Notes under the pieces: model-generated | Databases searched by the model: none | Seen by the model: only the letters and a program-made list of their open reading frames with translations | What the model was told of the DNA's origin: nothing | Part shown: in pieces, positions 55,601-62,434 of the stretch | Position numbering within the stretch: the first letter of the stretch is position 1 | Layout of the letters: every line of letters starts with the position of its first letter | Position numbers and translations under genes: made by a program | Source of the DNA: Burkholderia cepacia | GTDB lineage: Bacteria > Pseudomonadota > Gammaproteobacteria > Burkholderiales > Burkholderiaceae | Length of the DNA: 64,000 nt | Direction: 5' to 3' | Assembly: GCF_001718835.1 (NCBI RefSeq) | Contig: NZ_CP013443.1 | Coordinates: 558,001 to 622,000, forward strand

Positions 55601-55612
55601 GGAACCGTCCGC

Positions 55613-57349
55613 ATGAAAGCTTCCCGTTTCTTTATCGGCACCCTGAAAGAAGCACCCGCCGACGCAGAGATCGTCAGCCACAAGCTGATGGTGCGCGCCG
55701 GCATGATCCGTCGCGTCGCCGGCGGCATCTATAACTACCTGCCGGTCGGCCTGCGTTCGATTCGCAAGGTCGAGGCGATCGTGCGCGAGGAAATGAACCG
55801 GGCGGGCGCCATCGAGCTGCTGATGCCGGCCGTGCAACCAGCCGAACTGTGGCAGGAGTCGGGCCGCTGGGAACAGTACGGCCCCGAGCTGCTGCGCTTC
55901 AAGGACCGCAAGGACAACGACTTCGTGATCGGGCCGACGCACGAGGAAGTCATCACCGACATCGCGCGCAACCAGATCAAGAGTTACCGGCAGATGCCGG
56001 TGAACTTCTACCAGATCCAGACCAAGTTCCGCGACGAGATCCGTCCGCGCTTCGGCGTGATGCGCGGCCGCGAATTCATCATGAAGGACGCGTACTCGTT
56101 CGACAAGGATGCGGCCGGCCTGAACGAGTCGTATCGCAAGATGTACGACGCGTACGTGCGCATCTTCACGCGCCTCGGCCTCGAGTTCCGTGCGGTCGCG
56201 GCCGACAGCGGCTCGATCGGCGGCAACTTCTCGCATGAATTCCACGTGATCGCCGACACCGGTGAGGACGCGATCGCGTACTGCCCGACGTCCGAGTTCG
56301 CGGCGAACGTCGAAGCGGCCGAAGCGCTGCCGCTGAGCGCCGAACGCGCGGCACCGGCCGAGGCGATGGCGAAGGTCGCGACGCCGGGCAAGGCGAAGTG
56401 CGAAGCCGTCGCCGAACTGCTGGCCATCCCGCTCGAGCGCACGATCAAGTCGATCGTGCTCGCGACCGACAACGAAGGCGCCGAGCCGACCATCTGGCTC
56501 GTGATGCTGCGCGGCGATCACGACCTGAACGAGATCAAGGTGTCGAAACTGCCGGGCCTGAAGAATCACCGCTTCGCGACCGAGCAGGAAATCGTCGAGT
56601 GGTTCGGCACGCCGCCGGGTTATCTCGGCCCGGTCGGCACGAAGAAGCCCGTGAAGGTGATCGCGGATCGCACGGTCGCGAACATGAGCGACTTCGTCGT
56701 GGGCGCGAACGAGGTCGACTATCACATCGCCGGCGTGAACTGGGGCCGCGACCTCCCCGAGCCGGACGTCGCCGACGTGCGCAACGTGAAGAAGGGCGAC
56801 CCGTCGCCGGACGGCAAGGGCGTGATCGACATCTGCCGCGGCATCGAGGTCGGCCACGTGTTCCAGCTCGGCACCAAGTATTCGGAAGCGATGGGCGCAA
56901 CGTTCCTCGACGAGTCGGGCAAGCCGCAGCCGATGCTGATGGGCTGCTACGGCGTCGGCGTCACGCGTATTCTCGGCGCGGCGATCGAGCAGAACTTCGA
57001 CGACCGCGGCATCATCTGGCCCGAATCGATCGCGCCGTTCGAAGTCGTGCTGTGCCCGATGGGTTATGACCGCAGCGACATGGTGCGCGAGACCGCCGAC
57101 AAGCTGTACGCGGAACTGGCCGCGGCCGGCATCGACGTGATCCTCGACGACCGTGGCGAGCGCCCGGGCGTGATGTTCGCCGACTGGGAGCTGATCGGTG
57201 TGCCGCATCGTCTCGTGATCGGCGAGCGCGGCCTGAAGGAGGGCAAGATCGAGTATCAGGGCCGCCGCGACGCCGAAGCGACGCTGCTGCCGGCCGACGC
57301 GGCTGCGGCGACGGTCGCGGAGAAGATCCGCGCCGCGCTCGCGCGCTAA
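55613..57349 (+). CDS. proS: Prolyl-tRNA synthetase
   Basis: A 578-residue class II synthetase of the bacterial ProS type. Motif 1 is VREEMNRAGAIELLMP, motif 2 lies in KFRDEIRPRFGVMRGREFIMKDAYSF and motif 3 in GCYGVGVTRILGAAIEQ. An editing (YbaK-like) insertion domain spans about 230-380 and clears Ala-tRNA(Pro). The C-terminal anticodon-binding domain follows. The ATG at 55613 gives MKASRFFIGTLKEAPADA; the same frame is open back to 55475 but lies in the leader. Confidence 0.96.
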   Translation: MKASRFFIGTLKEAPADAEIVSHKLMVRAGMIRRVAGGIYNYLPVGLRSIRKVEAIVREEMNRAGAIELLMPAVQPAELWQESGRWEQYGPELLRFKDRKDNDFVIGPTHEEVITDIARNQIKSYRQMPVNFYQIQTKFRDEIRPRFGVMRGREFIMKDAYSFDKDAAGLNESYRKMYDAYVRIFTRLGLEFRAVAADSGSIGGNFSHEFHVIADTGEDAIAYCPTSEFAANVEAAEALPLSAERAAPAEAMAKVATPGKAKCEAVAELLAIPLERTIKSIVLATDNEGAEPTIWLVMLRGDHDLNEIKVSKLPGLKNHRFATEQEIVEWFGTPPGYLGPVGTKKPVKVIADRTVANMSDFVVGANEVDYHIAGVNWGRDLPEPDVADVRNVKKGDPSPDGKGVIDICRGIEVGHVFQLGTKYSEAMGATFLDESGKPQPMLMGCYGVGVTRILGAAIEQNFDDRGIIWPESIAPFEVVLCPMGYDRSDMVRETADKLYAELAAAGIDVILDDRGERPGVMFADWELIGVPHRLVIGERGLKEGKIEYQGRRDAEATLLPADAAAATVAEKIRAALAR

Positions 57350-57370
57350 GCGCACCGACCGGGGAACGCG

Positions 57371-57973
57371 GTGGAATACACCTTCCTGTCGGCCACCGTG
57401 CTCCTGGTGCTGATCACCGATCCGCTCGGCAACATCCCGCTGTTCATCTCGGCCATGCGGGATGTGCCGCGCGAGCGGCGCGTGAAGCTGATCCTGCGTG
57501 AGGTGGGGATCGCGTTCGTGATCCTGCTGTTCTTCATGCTGGTCGGCGATCGCTTCCTGCGGATGATGAGCCTCACCGACCTGTCGCTGCGGCTCGGTGG
57601 CGGGATCGTGCTGTTCCTGATCGCGCTGCGGATGATCTTCCCGCATCCGGACGGCGCACTCGGCAACGATCCGCGCGCGGGCGGCGAGCCGTTCATCGTG
57701 CCGCTCGCGATTCCGGCGCTCGCCGGGCCGTCTGCGCTCGCGACGGTGATGCTGCTGACGTCGCAGGGGCCGGGCAAGATGCTCGAGTGGGTCGGCGCGC
57801 TGACGGTGACGATGATCGTCTGCGCGGTGACGCTGGTGCTGGCCGAGCGGATCCAGCAATGGATCGGCGAACGGACCGTCGCGGCGTTCGAGCGGTTGAT
57901 GGGCCTCGTGCTCGTCGCGATTTCGGTCGAGATGATGCTGGGCGGCATTCGCGCATTCGTGCACCAGCTGTAG
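57371..57973 (+). CDS. MarC-family integral membrane protein
   Basis: A 200-residue protein with six predicted membrane helices, of the MarC/UPF0056 family. LLVLITDPLGNIPLFISAM near the N-terminus and PLAIPALAGPSALATVMLL in the middle are the paired family motifs. The start is a GTG at 57371 with GGGGAACGCG upstream. The transport substrate of the family is not established, and an older link to multiple antibiotic resistance has been withdrawn for MarC. It follows proS by 21 bp and is probably co-transcribed. Confidence 0.85.
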   Translation: MEYTFLSATVLLVLITDPLGNIPLFISAMRDVPRERRVKLILREVGIAFVILLFFMLVGDRFLRMMSLTDLSLRLGGGIVLFLIALRMIFPHPDGALGNDPRAGGEPFIVPLAIPALAGPSALATVMLLTSQGPGKMLEWVGALTVTMIVCAVTLVLAERIQQWIGERTVAAFERLMGLVLVAISVEMMLGGIRAFVHQL

Positions 57974-57998
57974 GCGGGGCGGGCGGCGCGTGCCCACG

Positions 57999-58038
57999 AA
58001 AAAGCGGCGCTCCGGGAAACCGGAGCGCCGCTTTCTAT
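57999..58038. terminator. Terminator between the marC-like gene and hpt
   Basis: AAAGCGGCGCTCCGG and its perfect complement surround a GAAA tetraloop (58001-58034); T-rich and A-rich flanks allow it to work in both directions for the two converging genes. Confidence 0.92.
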
Positions 58039-58066
58039 TTATATAGTGTAGTGCGGAGCAGGGCGC

Positions 58067-58618
58067 TCAGACGTTCGTGGTCAGCGCGCGGATCGTCGGC
58101 AGGTTGCGCCAGTAGCCCTTCGCATCCATCCCGCAGCCGAACACGTAGCGATCCGGCACCGCGAAGCCGCAGAAGTCGGGGTGCAGCGGCTTCGCCTTCG
58201 CGAGCGTCTTCTCGCACAGCACGGCCGACATGAAGCGCTGCGCGCCCATGTCGAGGATGCGGTCGCGGATCGCGGCCATCGTCTCGCCTTCGTCGAGGAT
58301 GTCGTCGAGCACGAGCACGATCCGGTCCTTCACCGATTCGCGCGGCGCGACGCGCCAGTGCATTTCCGGGCTTCCCTGCGTCGTGTTGCGGTAGCGGGTC
58401 AGGTGGATGTAGTCGAATTCAAGCGGGAAATCGAGATGCGGCAGCAGCATCCCGGTAAACACCGCGGCGCCGCCCATTACCGAGAGAACGAGCGGGAACG
58501 CATCGCCGATCTCGGCGCGGATCGCGTCGGCCATCCGGGAGATCGACGCATTGACGGCGTCGGCCGAGACGATCTCTTCGGAGTGGTTGAAAATGTGGAG
58601 GGCTTCTTCGCGGTTCAT
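58067..58618 (-). CDS. hpt: Hypoxanthine-guanine phosphoribosyltransferase
   Basis: A 183-residue type I phosphoribosyltransferase of purine salvage. The PRPP-binding motif is VLVLDDILDEGETM (about 98-111), with LVLSVMGGAAVFTGMLLPHL earlier. The start used is ATG 58618-58616 (MNREEALHIF); an upstream ATG would add nine residues. The protein is more like the betaproteobacterial hpt group than E. coli Hpt, and the base preference is inferred. Confidence 0.88.
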   Translation of the reverse strand: MNREEALHIFNHSEEIVSADAVNASISRMADAIRAEIGDAFPLVLSVMGGAAVFTGMLLPHLDFPLEFDYIHLTRYRNTTQGSPEMHWRVAPRESVKDRIVLVLDDILDEGETMAAIRDRILDMGAQRFMSAVLCEKTLAKAKPLHPDFCGFAVPDRYVFGCGMDAKGYWRNLPTIRALTTNV

Positions 58619-58712
58619 GTGTTCTGGCGGGCAGTCGGTATACAAATAAGAATGAAGCAGAACGGCCGGCGCGCGCTACAGCAAAAACCCGCGCGCCGGC
58701 CGATGGGCGGAA

Positions 58713-60080
58713 TCAGCGCATGCCGGGCATCATGCCCTTCAGGCCGCGCATCATCTTCTGCATGTTGCCGCCCTTCAGCTTCTTCATCATCGTACGCATC
58801 TGGTCGTACTGGTTCAGCATCCGGTTGACTTCCTGCACCGGCACGCCCGCGCCGGCTGCAATGCGGCGCTTGCGCGTCGCCTTGATGATCTCGGGTTTCG
58901 CGCGCTCGGCGGGCGTCATCGAGCTGATGATGCCTTCCATCCGGCGGATCGATTTCTCGGCCTGGCCCATGTCGGCGCCGGCCGCCGCCTGCTGGAACTG
59001 GGCGGGGAGCTTGTCCATCAGCGACGACAGGCCGCCCATGTTCTTCATCTGCGAGATCTGCGCGCGGAAATCGTTCAGGTCGAAGTCGCCGCCTTTCTTG
59101 ACCTTGTCGGCGAGCTTCTGCGCGGCCTGCACGTCGACGCCGCGCTGCGCCTCCTCGACGAGCGCGAGGATGTCGCCCATGCCGAGGATCCGGTTAGCCA
59201 TCCGGTCGGGGTGGAACACCTCGAGGCCGTCGAGCTTCTCGGCCACGCCGACGAACTTGATCGGCTTGCCCGTGACGTGACGCACCGACAGCGCGGCGCC
59301 GCCGCGCGAATCGCCGTCGAGCTTGGTCAGCACCACGCCGGTGAGCGGCAGCGTGTCGTTGAACGCCTTCGCGGTGTTGACCGCGTCCTGGCCGAGCATC
59401 GCGTCGACGACGAACAGCGTTTCGGCCGGCTTCAGCGTGCCGTGCAGCGCGGCGATTTCCTGCATCATCGCCTCGTCGATACCGAGGCGGCCGGCCGTAT
59501 CGACGATCAGCACGTCATGGTAGTGGCGCTTCGCCCAGTCGACGGCCGCGACCGCGATGTCGACGGGCTTCTGGTCCGGCGTGGACGGGAAGAAGTCGGC
59601 GCCGACCTGTTCGCTCACCGTTTTCAGCTGCATGATCGCGGCCGGGCGATACACGTCGCACGACACGGTCAGCACCTTCTTCTTGTACTTCTCGCGCAGC
59701 AGCTTCGCGAGCTTGCCGGCGGTCGTGGTCTTGCCCGCGCCCTGCAGGCCGGCCATCAGGATCACCGCGGGCGGCGTGACCGCGAGGTTCAGTTCGGCGG
59801 CCTTGCCTTCGTAGTCGCCGCCGATCACGGCGGTCAGTTCCTTCTGGACCACGCCGACGAGCGCCTGACCCGGCGACAGGCTGCTGATCACTTCTTCGCC
59901 GAGCGCCTTTTCCTTGACCTTGGCGATGAATTCGCGGACGACCGGCAGCGAAACGTCGGCCTCCAGCAGCGCGAGACGCACCTCGCGGAGCATCTCCTGC
60001 GTGTTCGCCTCGGTAAGCCGGGCCTCGCCGCGCAGCGTCTTGACGACGCGCGCCATCCGTTGAGTGAGATTGTCGAGCAT
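58713..60080 (-). CDS. ffh: Signal recognition particle protein Ffh (SRP54)
   Basis: A 455-residue GTPase that binds signal sequences and 4.5S RNA. The N domain starts MLDNLTQRMARVVKTLRG, the G domain has GLQGAGKTTTAGKLA, DTAGRLGIDEAMM and TKLDGDSRGGAAL, and the methionine-rich M domain ends MKKLKGGNMQKMMRGLKGMM. The ATG at 60080-60078 is the family start. It is divergent from the cytochrome assembly gene. Confidence 0.96.
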   Translation of the reverse strand: MLDNLTQRMARVVKTLRGEARLTEANTQEMLREVRLALLEADVSLPVVREFIAKVKEKALGEEVISSLSPGQALVGVVQKELTAVIGGDYEGKAAELNLAVTPPAVILMAGLQGAGKTTTAGKLAKLLREKYKKKVLTVSCDVYRPAAIMQLKTVSEQVGADFFPSTPDQKPVDIAVAAVDWAKRHYHDVLIVDTAGRLGIDEAMMQEIAALHGTLKPAETLFVVDAMLGQDAVNTAKAFNDTLPLTGVVLTKLDGDSRGGAALSVRHVTGKPIKFVGVAEKLDGLEVFHPDRMANRILGMGDILALVEEAQRGVDVQAAQKLADKVKKGGDFDLNDFRAQISQMKNMGGLSSLMDKLPAQFQQAAAGADMGQAEKSIRRMEGIISSMTPAERAKPEIIKATRKRRIAAGAGVPVQEVNRMLNQYDQMRTMMKKLKGGNMQKMMRGLKGMMPGMR

Positions 60081-60171
60081 GGGGAGCGATGGACAGTGGG
60101 GCCCGAAGGCGCGCGGCGGAACCGAACAAAGGGAGCCGTCGCGGGAAGGGGGCCTAGTGTAAACTTCGAAC

Positions 60172-61065
60172 ATGGATATTGTACTGTATGCCCTCACCGC
60201 ATTCCTGTACGGCGGCCTTGCCGTCGCAGGCTGGCGCACGCACCGTCAGGGCGCGACGCCGCTCGTCGCGAGCGTGCCGGCCGTGCCGGTTCCCGCGTCC
60301 GCCGCGTCCGGGATGAGCGGGGCCGGCCGCGCGCTGCTGTTCGCCGCGCTCGTCGCGCACGGCGTGCTGCTCCATACGACCATCTTCCCGCACGACGCGA
60401 TGGTGTTCGGCTTCGCGTTCGCGCTGTCCGCGATGTTCTGGCTCGGCGCCGGCATCTACTGGATCGAGAGCTTCTTCTTCCCGCTCGACAGCCTGCGGCT
60501 GCTCGTGCTGCCGCTCGCGTGCGGTGCGTCGCTGCTGCCGCTCGTGTTCGGCGGCGTGCGGGTGCTGCCTTATGCCGCAGCGCCGCTGTTCAAGCTGCAC
60601 TTCCTGATCGCGAACATCGCGTACGGGCTGTTCGCGATCGCCGCGCTGCACGCGATCCTGATGCTGATGGTCGAGCGGCGCCTGCAGTCGCTGAGGAGCG
60701 GCGGACGCGACGGCTCGACGGGCTGGATCGCGAGCTGGCTCGAGACGCTGCCGCCGCTGCTCACGCTCGAGAAGCTGCTGTTCCGCCTGATCGGCGCCGG
60801 CTTCGTGCTGCTCACGCTGACGCTCGCGTCGGGCATCCTGTTCAGCGAGCAGGTCGATGCACGCGCGCTGCGGCTCGACCACAAGACCGTATTCGCGATC
60901 CTGTCGTGGCTGATGTTCGGCGGCCTGCTGGTCGCCCGCAAGACGTCGGGCTGGCGTGGCCGCGGTGCCGCGCGCTGGGTGCTCGTGTCGTTCGCCGCGC
61001 TGCTGCTCGCGTATGTCGGCAGCCGGTTCGTTTTCGAGGTGTTGCTGCACCGTTCCGTGGTTTGA
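60172..61065 (+). CDS. Cytochrome c assembly protein, CcsA/YpjD family
   Basis: A 297-residue membrane protein with about eight helices of the CcmC/CcsA-like heme-handling family. Hydrophobic segments occur near 5-20, 55-70, 75-95, 105-130, 145-170, 205-225, 240-260 and 275-290, and HGVLLHTTIF and KLHFLIANIAYGLFA hold conserved histidines. In proteobacteria this YpjD-like gene commonly lies next to ffh; its exact job is unclear. It is followed by a small zinc-ribbon gene and ampD. Confidence 0.85.
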   Translation: MDIVLYALTAFLYGGLAVAGWRTHRQGATPLVASVPAVPVPASAASGMSGAGRALLFAALVAHGVLLHTTIFPHDAMVFGFAFALSAMFWLGAGIYWIESFFFPLDSLRLLVLPLACGASLLPLVFGGVRVLPYAAAPLFKLHFLIANIAYGLFAIAALHAILMLMVERRLQSLRSGGRDGSTGWIASWLETLPPLLTLEKLLFRLIGAGFVLLTLTLASGILFSEQVDARALRLDHKTVFAILSWLMFGGLLVARKTSGWRGRGAARWVLVSFAALLLAYVGSRFVFEVLLHRSVV

Positions 61066-61078
61066 ACGCAGGTTTCCG

Positions 61079-61396
61079 ATGCGACAGATTCTTCTCCTGA
61101 TTCTTCTCTTCTTCGCGGGTTCGTGGCTCGCGCGCAAGCTGCGCCAGGCGCAGGCGCAGGCGCGAACCGGGCAGGGCGCCGGTCGCGAAGCGGGGCCCGG
61201 CGCCGGTGCGCAAGGCTACCGCGGCGCCGCGCGCGCGGGCGGCGCGCAGCCGCTTCCCGAGCCGATGGTGCGCTGTGCCGAATGCGGCGTGCACGCGCCG
61301 AAGGGCGATGCCGTCGTCGCGGGCGGCGAATACTTCTGCAGCACCGAGCACGCACAGCGCCACGGCGCGCGCACGAACGACCGCGGCGCGCGATGA
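61079..61396 (+). CDS. Small membrane-anchored zinc-ribbon protein (PP0621 family)
   Basis: A 105-residue protein. One N-terminal membrane helix (ILLLILLFFAGSWLA), a low-complexity glutamine/glycine/alanine linker, and a C-terminal cysteine-rich motif (VRCAECGVHAP and EYFCSTEHAQRH) that resembles a treble-clef zinc site. The family is of unknown function and usually precedes ampD. Its stop overlaps ampD by 4 bp. Confidence 0.8.
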   Translation: MRQILLLILLFFAGSWLARKLRQAQAQARTGQGAGREAGPGAGAQGYRGAARAGGAQPLPEPMVRCAECGVHAPKGDAVVAGGEYFCSTEHAQRHGARTNDRGAR

Positions 61397-61983
61397 GCGG
61401 CGCGCGGTTCCTGTCGATCGACGCGAACGGCTGGGTGCGCGAAGCGCGCCACGCGCCGTCGCCGAATTTCGAGGTGCGTCCCGCGGGCGCGGTGCCGACG
61501 CTCGTCGTCGTCCACAACATCAGCCTGCCGCCCGGCGAGTTCGGCGGCGACGCGATCGAGGCGCTGTTCCTGAACCGCCTCGACTGCGATGCGCACCCCT
61601 ATTACCAGAGCCACCTGCGCGGCGTGCGCGTGTCCGCGCACTTCCTGATCCGCCGCAGCGGCGAACTCGTGCAGTTCGTGTCGTGCGACGAGCGCGCGTG
61701 GCACGCGGGCTCGTCCGAGTTCTTCGGCCGGCCGCGCTGCAACGACTTCTCGATCGGCATCGAGCTCGAGGGCGCGGACGACGTGCCGTTCGACGACGCG
61801 CAGTACGCGACGCTCGGCACGCTCGCGCGCGGGCTCGCAGCCCGCTATCCAGTCGACGCGTTCGCCGGTCATTCCGATGTCGCGCCGGGCCGCAAGACCG
61901 ACCCGGGTCCGCATTTCGATTGGCAACGCTTCGCGAGCGATGCCGGGTTTTCCGCCGAATACTTTCCTTTCCGTCAGCACTGA
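61393..61983 (+). CDS. ampD: 1,6-anhydro-N-acetylmuramyl-L-alanine amidase AmpD
   Basis: A 196-residue cytosolic zinc amidase (amidase_2 family) that recycles cell-wall muropeptides; its loss derepresses AmpC-type beta-lactamases. The zinc ligands His41 (VVVHNISLPP), His160 (FAGHSDVAPG) and Asp170 (RKTDPGP) are in place. The length is close to E. coli AmpD (183). The start overlaps the preceding gene, so translation is coupled. Confidence 0.94.
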   Translation: MSGARFLSIDANGWVREARHAPSPNFEVRPAGAVPTLVVVHNISLPPGEFGGDAIEALFLNRLDCDAHPYYQSHLRGVRVSAHFLIRRSGELVQFVSCDERAWHAGSSEFFGRPRCNDFSIGIELEGADDVPFDDAQYATLGTLARGLAARYPVDAFAGHSDVAPGRKTDPGPHFDWQRFASDAGFSAEYFPFRQH

Positions 61984-62082
61984 TCGCGGGGTTTTTTGAC
62001 GCGCGGGAACTATTTTTCCGGCGAATGCCTTGTCGTGTCTGCGCGTGAGCGATGTCAAGACCTCCATCGCAAATTATCCGTT

Positions 62083-62110
62083 TTGACCTCGTCCGAATGT
62101 CCACTATACT
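62083..62110 (+). promoter_or_regulatory. nrdA promoter
   Basis: TTGACC (62083-62088) and TATACT (62105-62110) are 16 bp apart. The -10 lies inside the first NrdR box, which explains how repression would work. Confidence 0.75.
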
Positions 62111-62116
62111 TGGTGC
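62101..62116 (+). promoter_or_regulatory. NrdR box 1
   Basis: CCACTATACTTGGTGC fits the NrdR consensus (ACACWATATMTWGTGT) with a small number of mismatches. It covers the -10 of nrdA. NrdR is an ATP-cone repressor of ribonucleotide reductase genes. Confidence 0.8.
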
Positions 62117-62131
62117 CAGTTGAGCGGTTCT

Positions 62132-62147
62132 GCACTAGATATAGTGT
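62132..62147 (+). promoter_or_regulatory. NrdR box 2
   Basis: GCACTAGATATAGTGT matches the NrdR consensus at 14 of 16 positions. It stands exactly 31 bp from box 1, three helical turns, the spacing seen for paired NrdR boxes. Confidence 0.85.
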
Positions 62148-62434
62148 GTGTCGCAGGGGAAACCCGAGCGGCACCGGCCGGCGGCCAACGCCGGCGGACA
62201 GGGTTCTCAGGGCGGCGCGTCAGGCCGGGCGGTCCGGGCGTCGCGATCAGCGCAGCAAGTGTCGACGGGGCGCAGGACACATGACGAAGCACCAGACCGG
62301 ATCACGTGCATCACGACGACCGAACCGGCTTCCCCGGCGCATCGCTCGCCTCTTACCGCTCGCGCACCGCGTTGCGCAGCGTTCGTTTTAATCCGCGGTT
62401 CTCTCCGCACCATCCAACACCAGGAGCTTTGCAC

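Larger units (their letters stand above)
61984..62434 (+). other. ampD-nrdA intergenic region and nrdA leader
   Basis: No recognised gene is present in these 451 bp. The segment holds a promoter with two NrdR boxes (62083-62147) and then an unusually long leader of about 300 bp. Within the leader a 36-codon frame (62281-62391) follows a plausible ribosome binding site, CGCAGGACAC, and encodes a very basic peptide; there is no homology I recognise. The nrdA ribosome binding site CAGGAG precedes its ATG. Confidence 0.6.
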
